This document shows positions 36,545 to 46,506 of a DNA stretch of 64,000 bases, piece by piece. The stretch's first letter is position 1. Each line of letters starts with the position of its first letter. The notes under the pieces were generated by a model that did no database searches, was not told the origin of the DNA, and worked only from the letters and a program-made list of their open reading frames with translations. The stretch is from positions 152,698,875 through 152,762,874 of the forward strand of contig CP136062.1 of NCBI GenBank assembly GCA_032622095.1, read 5' to 3'. The stretch comes from Siphonodentalium dalli (Eukaryota; Mollusca; Scaphopoda; Gadilida; Siphonodentaliidae). A program made the position numbers and the translations under genes.

Positions 36545-37777
36545 TAATAAAGTGTGATCCAGCGGCGATTCCAGAGAACGAGATGGTGCCCGATTTTCTT
36601 CGCAGAAAATCACCACGGGGTTAACACCATCGCGGGAGGAATCGACCATCTGGACTCTTGTGTGTCGCTGTTCGTGTAACCTACACAGTCGCAAGCTACG
36701 TGTGACCTTGGGATTCTCCGGTTTTTCTAAGGAATCGTGGTAACGATGTGTTTAAGAGATTGGGAATCAGAGACCATTGAGGTAGGGCAAAGTTTTCATA
36801 CACCCCCCTCCCACTGACTGAGAAGCCCGGACCTTATTTCTTGGACACCGGTGGCGAGTGACGTCACATCTTATTTTCTATAAATAAATTGGGTTTCCCT
36901 GATTTGAAGTGATCAGCGAAAAAGATGTCAACACAATTTGTGTCACTTGAAAATCAACTATTTATTCAAGTTTAAAACTGTATAATACTATCAGTGCATT
37001 GGTGAGTTATTCGTTATAGCCGATTGCGCGTTAAAACTGTTGCGTAGGCCTACCATTCGCGTTCGCGACCGTCAAAACGTGGAACTTCGATCTATAAACT
37101 TTGGGATACCGTCGCTTGTCGATTCATTGCGATTTGTTCGTCGTTGGAAACTGTTGACTTTCGTTTCCGTGACAATATTTCTGTCAGTTTATAGGTGCTA
37201 TGAAATAGACACTAAATAATCTTGACTAATTATATTCAAATGTATTTATGATAGTTATTCCATTGATGTGATATGACAGTCGACATTTTATGAATGTCAT
37301 TGTCTGTCTTAAAGTGACATTTCATATTTGTATGGTGATTTGTTATATGGTGCTAAGTTCCATTCATGGAATTTTTTATATACTATATTGTTGATGTTAT
37401 TCAGGTAGGCGATCTGTGCGTCTGACCAACTTATCATTAGGAATAGTATATATAGGTTTCAATTAACAAAATTGTCCACATATTTTGGATTTTGCTATTT
37501 TTTGCCCTCTTTTTTCCGCACCAACTAACATGGGTCTCGTGTAATTTAGCTCCACTTTCTCTTATGTAGTGTGGTAATGTTGGGTGATTTCACCCACTTG
37601 TTAACAAGTCTTACCTGTAAGGTGTCTTTTCACTAAAGGCCCATTAATGGTGAGCTGGTCACCACTTCAACTTTGGACTGATCCAATGTGTGCAAAGGGG
37701 CAGTGGTTCTGATTCGTCGATTTGAGCGGTGACCTCCGATTGGTCGGCCAATACGATCTCCCGATCCGCTCAAATCG

Positions 37778-37817
37778 TATAAAAAGGCCACTGTTTCTTG
37801 CAACATTGGTTCAGTCA
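37778..37817 (+). promoter_or_regulatory. TATA box and Inr-like core promoter
   Basis: TATAAAAAGG at 37778-37787 is followed about 35 nt later by TCAGTCA at 37811-37817, a match to the arthropod-type initiator. Upstream is the palindrome ATTGGTCGGCCAAT (about 37738-37752), an inverted CCAAT pair. It lies inside the LTR-element interval and may be a retroelement promoter. Spacing is slightly long, and no downstream gene is seen. Confidence 0.4.
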
Positions 37818-37930
37818 GAATTATCCTGAGTATGGTCACCATCTCTTACTAATAGCTCTGACTACCCAGCCAAAGGCAACAGTTTTGGGGGACATTATAA
37901 TTAACACGAAATTGGGGAAGATAATAATTA

Positions 37931-38252
37931 CCGGAAGTTGTATTCTCTGGCTGCTTACACTGTCCGCTAATACTTAATTGCCGGAAGTAGATTTCTCCGT
38001 CCACTTTCTGAACCGGAAGTGGCGTATTCTGACAGTTTAACAGGTTATATATGGTATATGACCGGAAGTAGGTTATTTTGGACACTGTCTGTACCGGAAG
38101 TGACGTATTCTGACAGTTTAACCGGTTCTATATGGTATATGCCCGGAAGTAGGTTATTTTGGACACTTTCTGTACCGGAAGTGACGTGTTCTGACAGTTT
38201 ACCCGGTTCTCTCATATATATGACCGGAAGTAGGTTATTAGGACATTTATTG
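37931..38252 (+). repeat. ~81-bp minisatellite with eight CCGGAAGT motifs
   Basis: Three clear tandem units (about 38011-38091, 38092-38172, 38173-38252) and a degenerate upstream part are present. CCGGAAGT occurs at 37931, 37981, 38013, 38062, 38094, 38143, 38175 and 38224, all on the plus strand. This is the core of the ETS/GABP site. Confidence 0.85.
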
Positions 38253-38814
38253 TACTAGAAGTTGAGATAATATATATAGAACCAATAATTGTATTTGAAC
38301 TTGTCAAACATATCAAACTTAGATATTCAACATATAGCCATATAGATGATATTGATGAATAAACTCATGATACCTCACTATTCTATTCTATTAAACTGGC
38401 CCGGGGAGTGTGGAAACAATAAGACTTGGGAACCTGCGCCCACTAAGTAGTGTCCACAGCCCCTCCCCGCTTATGGGAACCCCCAGTTGACTACAGTAGG
38501 TTAGCAGTTTTCTTTAACCTTGTTCAGTATGTGCACTTGTGAGTGTGTTTGGTGTAAGTAGTCGCTAGGCGTTTGAAAATCTGTGTGCATTAGGCTCTCA
38601 CCCCTGCAATTTTTCTTGCACTTGGGCGTGTGTTTATTCGAGAATTGCATGATTGTGTTTTGAGTTATTTTATTTCAGCTGCGCTTGCGTCTTTGAAAAC
38701 CTCCAGAACTATTTTCAATGGTGACGATAGTTCTCACTACTAAATATTTATAACTCAGTTCTCGTTAATTTTGTTTTATATTTATTGTCCTTGGCCGCAG
38801 TACCTTGAGAATAG

Positions 38815-39130
38815 GAAACTTGTTTCAACTTTGAACATTTTCAGATTATTATACATCGGAGTTAGACAACTTTTTTCATCTTTATAATCTTTCAGATTTG
38901 TCCGAAGTTGTTATACATCGGAATTAGGCAACTTGTTTCAACTTTAAAAATTTCAGATTTTCCACAGTTAATTATTATACATCGGAATTAGGCAGCTTTT
39001 TTCAACATAGAATATTTTCAGCACATATTGTTTGGACTTTGAAAATATTTTGTGTGGTCCACATTTATTATTGAAATTAGGTGACTAGTTTCGACTTAGA
39101 ATATTTTCAGCATATATCGTCAATATTTAT
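38815..39130 (+). repeat. Imperfect ~65-75-bp tandem repeat
   Basis: The shared core TTATACATCGGAATTAGGCA(A/G)CTT, followed by TTCAACTTT-like and TTTCAGA segments, occurs at about 38850, 38910, 38970 and, weaker, 39065. It lies within the scrambled LTR element. Confidence 0.7.
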
Positions 39131-39398
39131 TGCCGACTCTGGACATGCTATTTGGTGATGTTTAAATCAATTGCAATTACTCCGTAGTCGGACTTAGAAT
39201 ATTTCTATTTCAGCTTACGCTCATGTGTACTTGTATCAGACTTAGTCCGAATTTCAAATATTTCAGTTTCTGCAGCCAACTTTGTCTGAAATTACTTTAC
39301 ATTTTCTCCATGTTTAGCTGATATAACTTTTTTTCAGCTGACTCAGTCTCAGTTACTCCGTGATTGGTAAATTTAGTTAATATTTACTTATTAAAGGC

Positions 39399-39600
39399 AT
39401 GACTTTAAAGCCCAGCGAGAAGAATTATCCAGCCCATAAATTGGAGTTCCTGTGTCTGAAATGGGCTGTCACAGACAAATTACATGACTACTTGTATGGA
39501 AATACTTTCAAGGTTGTTACAGATAACAATCCTGTGACATATGTTCTAACAACTGCCACGTTGGATGCCACTGGTCATCGTTGGGTTGCCAATTTCATAT
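39399..39600 (+). pseudogene. RNase H domain fragment of a Ty3-type polyprotein
   Basis: About 67 residues align with the middle of the reverse-transcriptase-linked RNase H. The first stretch, PSEKNYPAHKLEFLCLKWAV, contains the catalytic Glu. It is followed by LHDYLYGNTFKVVTDNNPV with a catalytic Asp in VVTDN. The first catalytic Asp and the rest of the polyprotein are missing. The frame then runs straight into the truncated LTR at about 39600, so integrase has been deleted. Confidence 0.85.
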
Positions 39601-39771
39601 ATATATATAATGAAATGCAGATTTCAATTTATGGAGTATCTTTAATGGTTTTTAATACTGACTGCTGTGATATGATTATTATGTTGATGCCTTTATTTTA
39701 AATACACTTTACTAACCCTTTAATTTGTGTGTTGGACTTACTATACCTACGTTAAATCCAGCCGTACAACA

Positions 39772-40439
39772 GTCAGAAAGCTATAATAAAAATAACGTTT
39801 TCTTGCAAAGCGCCAAATCCCAATTGGATCAAGGCACTTCACATACCATGTCAGAGGAAACTTACCGCGCATTATATATAGAGGATCTCTAATGAGTCGA
39901 AATTATATACGAAATTTATTAACCGAGTGCACTCAGATCGAATCGAATTTAGTGCCCGAAATTTAAATTTCGTATAGAATTGCGACGATTTTTAAATCCT
40001 TTTTGTCACATCGCATATTAAAAAGAAAAAACGATCTCGGAACGGCTGGGGTTGAAACTATTAATATCGATTTCCTTATCACAAAGAATTAAAGACACCT
40101 TCGAGAAAAAATATAGTTCCATTTTAAATGTGTCTTTTCATGTTGACAAAATTATTCAACCATCCTTATCACCCATGTTTATATCACAGTCAACATAAAA
40201 TAACCCAATACAAATGTAATATCTCAATTAAACTGTAATTAACACAATAATAACATTGATAAGTTTATGAACTGTGTCATCACCGTCGGTGCCCCTGTCT
40301 GGAAGTTAGGTCATGACGCCATTGTCTATTATCGGAATGGCTTTCAATCAAACGAATTCTCCTGCGTTTTGGTGCAACGGGAATTTTCTTTCGTGAAACT
40401 ATCATTGCTCAGATGCTCAAATCTTTGAGATGTTCCGAT
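39772..40439. other. Intronic stretch with diverged fold-back MITE relative
   Basis: Positions 39885-40005 resemble one arm of the 34959-35105 element. Otherwise nothing was recognised. Confidence 0.5.
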
Positions 40440-41302
40440 GTTGTTCGTCATTTATATGACTAATTATTTATGGATGTTAGACTTTTGTATCCAGTGATCC
40501 GCATTATTTGAGTTGGAGGAATATTTGATTCACAGTGTTTCTGGACAAGATGTTTTCGGGCACTGTAATTCGTCAGCCTTTTCTCGGAAGACAGACCAGC
40601 TAATTTCGCCATTTGTTTCATGAGTGAGGTGAGTTTATTAACGCTGTCGTTTAAACCATTGGTCAGTTTCACCAAGCTTGCCTTGACAAGTATGCGTCGC
40701 GATGTAGAAGGGGTCGGTTGGTTTGCAGTAGTCCTATGGTCTGAGTTCAGCAAATTTCTTGTAAACAGAAATAGGACAACGGTCTAAATTTGAAATTGCC
40801 CACCTTTTTGGTCTCACCGCCCTTACAACTCTAGGATTTTGCAAAACATTACATCACCCCAACATATCTCGATGCTCGTCGGACCCCTGAGACCAAATTA
40901 TTGCGTGTTATAGAACCAAAGTGTGTTTAACATTGATTCTCATGATATACCGAAACACGAAGACTCCCGCAGTTTCTCTATTTCATCATAATTTATTGGG
41001 TCAGATTTCCTGGCACGGTTACCTTAACCTTGACCTATAAACTTTTATATTTAGCCTTCAACACTTCTCGAACTTTCGTGAATTCTGTGCTTGTAGATAT
41101 TTGGAAACCATGAACACAGCGTTTCAACTCGGTCAAAACGGGACATAAATCCACATAATAATGATGGTTCATATTCGGCCCTCCTTGTTTCCTGACCTCT
41201 AGAATGAACTTGCTCGAAATAAGGCTGACCTGGCGAAATTTTATGGATGGGTATGCCAACATTAATCTGAGGAGTATGCATGAACGATTTCAGGAGTTCC
41301 AT
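40440..41302 (-). pseudogene. Crypton-like (DUF3504-type) tyrosine recombinase pseudogene
   Basis: The N-terminal core-binding part appears in three frames between 41302 and 41035: KFILEVRKQGG, then AEYEPSLLCGFMSRFDR, then EFTKVREVLKAKYKSL. This is the order seen in Crypton-derived domains of ZMYM/QRICH1-type proteins. The C-terminal catalytic part is in the frame 40753-40460: MKQMAKLAGLSSEKRLTNYSARK, then IMRITGYKSLTSINN, where the next codon, expected to be the nucleophilic Tyr, is TAG. The conserved His of the HSARK and GHK positions are both Tyr. Broken frames, lost His and lost Tyr make it catalytically dead. It lies in intron 1 of the lectin gene on the same strand. Confidence 0.8.
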
Positions 41303-41415
41303 ATCATAATATGTTTTTGAAAGAGTATTCTTATGGCCTGATCGTCTACATCATCTTGAATATCGGTACTAGGAACAAATATAAATCTTTCATCACTTTT
41401 TACGTTTTGCGAGTT

Positions 41416-41660
41416 CATACGTGTCACATGTGATTTTGTCTTTTAAATTCACCGTTAAGTCAATTCCATCTAATTTCACAACGTAAATGGATCCATGTGT
41501 TGATTGAATAACACGTTCTATCTTCCCAACGCATTCATTGTCTATTTTGACTGACGATCCTACTGCGTACATATTAACATCGGAATTTGGTTCACCTGTC
41601 GATATTTTTATTGTGCAAACAACAGAAATAGTTCCGGCATTGACATCGATATCATTGCGC
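41416..41660 (-). other. ~80-codon open frame, SH3-like beta composition, unassigned
   Basis: A minus-strand frame upstream of the Crypton-like pseudogene encodes a beta-rich peptide (VGSSVKIDNECVGKIERV, later YVVKLDGIDL) that resembles small SH3/Tudor-like barrels. It may be an extra domain of the same transposon or an independent fragment. No start, stop or splice site settles this. Confidence 0.3.
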
Positions 41661-42663
41661 TAAGCTTTGCGCGTGCTATCGCGTGGCGATAATACACGAG
41701 TGTCTTACTCACAATTATGAGGCCTGATTTAGGGGCTAACTATATGATAAGTACAAATAAATACATATATAAAAGGTCACTGTCATGATGTAAGAGGAAA
41801 CCAATACATATATATAAGGTCACTGCCATGACGTCTGAAGAAATAGCGCACATACTATATAAAGTAAAATAGACATCTATAATAACACTGCATGATGTCA
41901 GAGGTAAACGTCCCGCAATTCACAGCGTCCAAAAACATATTCACAATCTCTGAAATGAGATGGAGAGCCTTTGATATATTGCGGATGGGAATTTCTTAAT
42001 ATGGGAACTTGGTTGGGAAAAGATACTATCGCCACATGTTTTCTAATTTATCATGGGTAAGACAAAATTGTTCTTTTTCATCAATATGAGATTGCATTGT
42101 GGGTTATGTTTGTCGAGAATACCATTCATGCAGGCAGGAATGGTGATGCATGAACCCATGTATCGATATCTGAATGTAGCCAGTTTATATGTGATACGTT
42201 GTTTAAATGTTTTCCATAAATTAAGTAGAGATTATTCAAGTCTTCTGTTATGTGGTAATATTTACGCCGCCGGCACGCCACAACAGCACTGTGCAACGTG
42301 TGTTGCACTCTGTTACGGTGAATGCTATGCAACATCAAGAAGGCTGTGCCGATAGTCACGACGTGACGAAACAAGTGAAGATGTCAGTCTGTTTGCTGCG
42401 TCCTCTGTCAGAAACAGTTGTCGATTTACTAATTGCGGATATGGTAAACTGACAACTGATAGAAAGAGCGCACACTAGATTGACGTACATGTAGTATCCT
42501 ATTCATAATTCTTATCAGTTGTAGTTCATTACGCGAAAGGTGCCTATTTTACGGATTATCTGACAGAAAACATGCAATGTTATGCATATCTGCCGACCGT
42601 TCAAGTAAGGTATGTTTCGCATGCATATTTCTCACACAGAAACAGAGTAATTGTACGACTCAC
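41660..42663. other. Intron 1, 5' end
   Basis: Contains three loosely repeated segments with AGGTCACTG(T/C)CATGA (about 41770-41900). The plus and minus frames at 42053-42452 are unassigned. No other exon was recognised. The splice phases of exons 1 and 2 already match without one. Confidence 0.5.
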
Positions 42664-42976
42664 CATTTAAGCTGCGGTAACCGGCATTTGAAATCACCAT
42701 GGAGTTGACACTTGACGTGTAGCTACACTCGTTCTTCTTCTCGTCGTAGGAAAATTCGATGCACGAATCCCTTTCACAGATCCGAGCACACTGAATCTCA
42801 GTTAGAGCCTTCCGTACTTGTACCTGGGAGTTTGAGCCTTGTGGCTCAGATTCAGTAAGTTTTATGAAAATCTCACAATTACATCCAAATGTGAAAAAGG
42901 ACACGAACATTAGCGAGCGAGCGAAAAGAGACACCACATCACACGAGTTTTTAATTCGAGTCATCATCAGGTGCAT
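42664..42976 (-). CDS. PAN/C-type lectin gene, exon 1 (signal segment and PAN-like module)
   Basis: This first coding exon gives residues 1-104 plus one base. The donor GTGAGT follows 42664, giving phase 1, which fits exon 2 exactly. The chosen ATG is the most upstream in frame; Met4 or Met5 are alternatives. Residues 15-31 form a hydrophobic stretch (SLMFVSFFTFG) fitting a signal peptide or anchor. Residues 60-85 (EIQCARICERDSCIEFSYDE) with Cys63, Cys67, Cys72 and Cys84 match the core of PAN/apple modules, which bind proteins or carbohydrates. The total product is 253 residues. I infer a secreted lectin-like protein, possibly for recognition or adhesion; its ligand is unknown. I saw no clear TATA box. 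A satellite array begins about 0.4 kb upstream. Confidence 0.82.
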
Positions 42977-43339
42977 ATATGGTCACATCTCTATAAGATC
43001 AGCACCAATCGAGCAGGGTGATTCTTAATTCACCATCGCCACGTATAGCCTGTATTTGGTTTGTGAGCTTGTTGTCCGACGCCGTCGTCAAGCCCCCGTA
43101 TCGACTGATCGGGAATGAAGCGTTTGACACACGTGGTCTAACCGATTGTCATTGCTGTAAGGTTCTCGCATTAATTGACTATGCTGTGCGACAGTGATGA
43201 ATCTATATTTATATCTAAGGAATGTGCCTGTGTTCTATAGAAATTCACGGACGACCATATAGATGGTACCAAGGGGTTTACTTTTTACGAAAAAAATAGT
43301 GGTGAGGTTTATAATTTTCTAAACTGACGTTATTGCTGT
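42977..43339. other. Immediate upstream region of the lectin gene
   Basis: This would hold the promoter or 5' UTR. I see no strong TATA box at a suitable distance, only TTATAGAG on the minus strand near 42995. Noncoding upstream exons cannot be excluded. Confidence 0.4.
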
Positions 43340-45400
43340 GAAGGGCAAAAAATTGTATTTTCGCCGATTTCCACCAAAATTATACATAATCATTTACATG
43401 ATAAGCGGAATCTAATGGTGTGGTTTCAAGATGTCAAACGTGGTGCCGTTCGTGTCAGGTGTGCACGGAAGGGGAGGGGCACGACATATGATAAAAATAG
43501 TTTTAGCGCCGAAGTCCAACAAATTGATACACGTTCTTCTTCGTGATATAGCGAATCTAATCGTGTGATTTAAAGACTCCAAATTGGTGCCGTTTGGGTG
43601 AGATTGGGGCACTAAATTTGATAAGAATTTGTTTATTACCACGATTACCACCAAACTTATACATAAAATAATCTTCATGATATCTGGAGTCTAATGATGT
43701 GGCTTAAATCTGTCAAGAGTGACGTCATTCGAGTCAGTGGTGCACTGAAGGGAGGGGCTTCACAATTGAAAACAATTCATTTTAGCACAGATTTCCACCA
43801 AATTGATACACATTCTTCTCCATATGAGGAATCTAACTGTGTGGTTTAAGGATTGCAAAGTGGCGCTGTTCGACTCGGGGTCAGACGTGCATGGAGGGGC
43901 GGCCTGGTAGAGGGACACCATAATTGATCAAACATATAACCTGTTTAGCGTCTATTTCCACCAAATAATACACATTCTTTTTCCATGGTATAATGAATCT
44001 AATCGTGTTATTTAAAGAAGTCAAATTGGTGCCGATTAAATGAGGGGGCACTAAATCTGATAATAATTTTTAGTCGCGGATTACCACCAAACGTATACAT
44101 AATCATCTCCATGATATCACGAGTCTAACTCTAATGGTGTGGTTTAAAGCCGTAAAAAGTGTCGTTATTCGAGCCATCTGTGCAACGAAGGGGAGAGGGT
44201 CACCAACAATTGATAAACTTATTTTTAGAGCAAATTTTCATCACATTGAATGAGGAATCTAATGGTGTGGTCTATATATGTAAAAAGTGGCGCCGCTCGA
44301 GTTAGGGGTGCACGGAAGGGGAGGTGAGCATCAAAATTGATAAAACATATTTTAGCGCCCATTCCCACCAAATTGTGCAAATTCTTGTCCATGATACGAG
44401 GAATATAATCGTGTTATTTAAAAGCACCAAATTGGTTCCGCTCGGGCAAGATATTGTGGGGGGGGGGGGGTGATAAACAAAATTTAGTCGGCGATTGGCA
44501 CCGAACTTATACATAATCATCTCCATGATATCATAAGTATAATTGGGTGGTTTAAAGAAGTCAAAAGTGGAGCCGTTCGAGTCAGAAGTGCATGGAAGGG
44601 GAGAGGATGCACCAAAAAATTGATAAACATATTTTTAGCGCCGATTTCCGCCATATTGATAGACTTCTTCTCCATGATACAAGATTCTAATCGTGTGATA
44701 TAAAGGCGCCAAATTGGTGTCGTTTGGGTGAGAGATGGGGGAGGGTGACATTAAATTTATAAGAATTTGTTTAGTCGCTTATTGCAACCAAACTTATACA
44801 TAACCATCTCCATGGTATCAGAAGTCTCATGGCGTGGTTTAAAGATGTCAAAAGTGGCGCCGTTCGAGTCAGGGGTGCATGAAGGGGGAGACCCGGGAGA
44901 CGAACACCAAAATTGATCAAAAATATGTTTAGCGCCGATTTCCACCAAACTGACATTCTTCTTCATGATACAAGGAATATCATCGTGTTATTTGAAGACG
45001 TAAAATTGGTGCCGGGGGGAGGGAGCACTCAATCCGATAATAATTTGTTTAGTCGCCGATTACCACCAAACTTATACAGAATCATCTCCACATCAGTTTG
45101 TCAAATGGTGTGGCTTCACGCTGTAAAAAATGTCGTTATTCCAGGCAGGGGTACAATGAAAGGGAGAGGGGCACCACAGTTGATAAGCATTTTAGCGCCG
45201 ATATGGGGAAATTAATGCTGTGTTTTAAAGATGTCAAATGTACCACCGCCCGAGTCAGGGGTGCTCGGAATGCCATGTGAGAAGTGCACTAAAACTGATA
45301 AATATTTTTAGCGCCGATTTAACCAAATTGATACAAATTGTTTTTCTCCATGATACGTGGAATCTAATCCTGTGATTTAAAGATAATTTATAAAGTAAAT
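43340..45400. repeat. Satellite array, ~140-bp monomers in ~300-bp dimers
   Basis: About 15 monomers, starting near 43359, 43501, 43632, 43782, 43945, 44080, 44226, 44352, 44485, 44633, 44771, 44928, 45047, 45190 and 45309. Two alternating types can be told apart. One has TTAGCGCCGATTTCCACC with AAATTGATACACATTC; the other has TTTAGTCGCCGATTACCACC with AAACTTATACATAATC. Further partial monomers lie at about 46230-46510 and 52370-52470. Confidence 0.9.
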
Positions 45401-45544
45401 CATTTTATGCCAGTTACAGCCCTCAATATTAACACAGCACTAATTAATAACATACTGTTTACAGTATGAAAGGTTCCCGCCCGGCTATAGCCTTGCACAT
45501 TCTAAGAAATTTAATACCTCGCGGGATTACCTCATGTTATTGGT

Positions 45545-45754
45545 GTGGGAACCAATAGCTATGAAGCAGTTATAGATCTAGCCAATCAGCAGCCCGCAGA
45601 TTCTGAGAATAATTTGCGCGGCAATTTAGTGTCTTGGAATCAGTCGCCATTCTTCTATAACGGAATAAAGACATGTGTTCCAGACATCAGAAATATTTTA
45701 ACCCTCCCACCCGACCCTTATCATATTGAGCTTGCAAGGAGGAGATATTCATGA
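45545..45754 (+). other. 69-codon open frame, unassigned
   Basis: This frame just past the satellite has a mixed, protein-like composition (SYEAVIDLANQQPADSENN, DIRNILTLPPDPYHIEL). I recognise no family, see no splice sites I trust, and cannot exclude chance. Confidence 0.15.
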
Positions 45755-46045
45755 AGATGGCAGGGATGTGAGAAATTGATGTGCGTCAATAATCGAGCAT
45801 CTGTCTTCAATCAAACTACAATCATGTCAATATCATGAAAATGTGCAGTCTAAACTTTGGATGAACACAATCTTTCCAAAGTATAGATGGCGGGAAGCTC
45901 CTTCAGATCTCCATGTTTGGTCCTTGATAGTCATAGATTTCCCTGCTACAAAATATACATAAAGGGTCCTCAGGGTTTTGTAGCTGTGACTATATGCTTG
46001 CTTTTGGCGCTTTACACCCACGCATCGTATTTCACTAAAAAAAAT

Positions 46046-46342
46046 TATCAAGGTCTTCACCTAATGGATATTTAGATTTTTCAAAAATATTACCATGATT
46101 AATTCGTAGCCAGCAACAAGGACTTTTAATCAATTGACACCTTTGAGTGATTTTGGCGAATAAAATATTTTGTCGGACCGCATACACTAGTTTATTAGTT
46201 TCTTCACTCCTCGGGGTATATTAGGTTCTTCAAATGAAAACCATCATTTAGTAGGGAAGGGAGTGGCATAAAGACGCCAGATTAGTTCCGATCGGGTGAT
46301 ATAAGACGGTGTACTAAATTTAATAAGAATTTGTTTAGTCGC
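46046..46342. repeat. Block Y, copy 1
   Basis: This ~295-bp block is nearly identical to 52183-52473 (only a few differences seen, for example A/T at TTTTTC[A/T]AAAAT). It includes part of a satellite monomer at its end. Confidence 0.9.
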
Positions 46343-46506
46343 TGATTGCCACCAAACTTATGATGATATCCATGATATATTTAATTGCATTTAATTGTGT
46401 GGTTTAAAGCTGTCCTAGGTTCATATCATGGAGGGCGGGCGACCCGTGAGAGTGACACCAAAATTTATAAACAAATATTTTTAGCGCCGATTTCTACCTA
46501 AATTTG

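Larger units (their letters stand above)
36028..39771 (+). mobile_element. Scrambled Ty3-type LTR retrotransposon remnant
   Basis: The 5' LTR is 36028-36522, bounded by TGTTGT...ACAACA. It is followed after 4 nt by a primer-binding site. A second, 5'-truncated LTR copy (about 39598-39771) shares the last ~170 bp (ATGAAATGCAGATTTCA to CCGTACAACA). Directly before that copy lies an RNase H fragment in the plus frame. Between them lie a leader-like region, an ETS-motif minisatellite and another repeat. No gag, protease, reverse transcriptase core or integrase was recognised, so the internal region is largely replaced. Confidence 0.8.

Noticed and set aside
43412-45280. Several 60-100 codon frames
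   Set aside because: They recur with the period of the satellite and change frame between monomers.
45545-45754. Possible exon of an unknown gene
   Set aside because: Composition is protein-like, but without splice sites, neighbours or a recognisable family I list it only as an unassigned frame.
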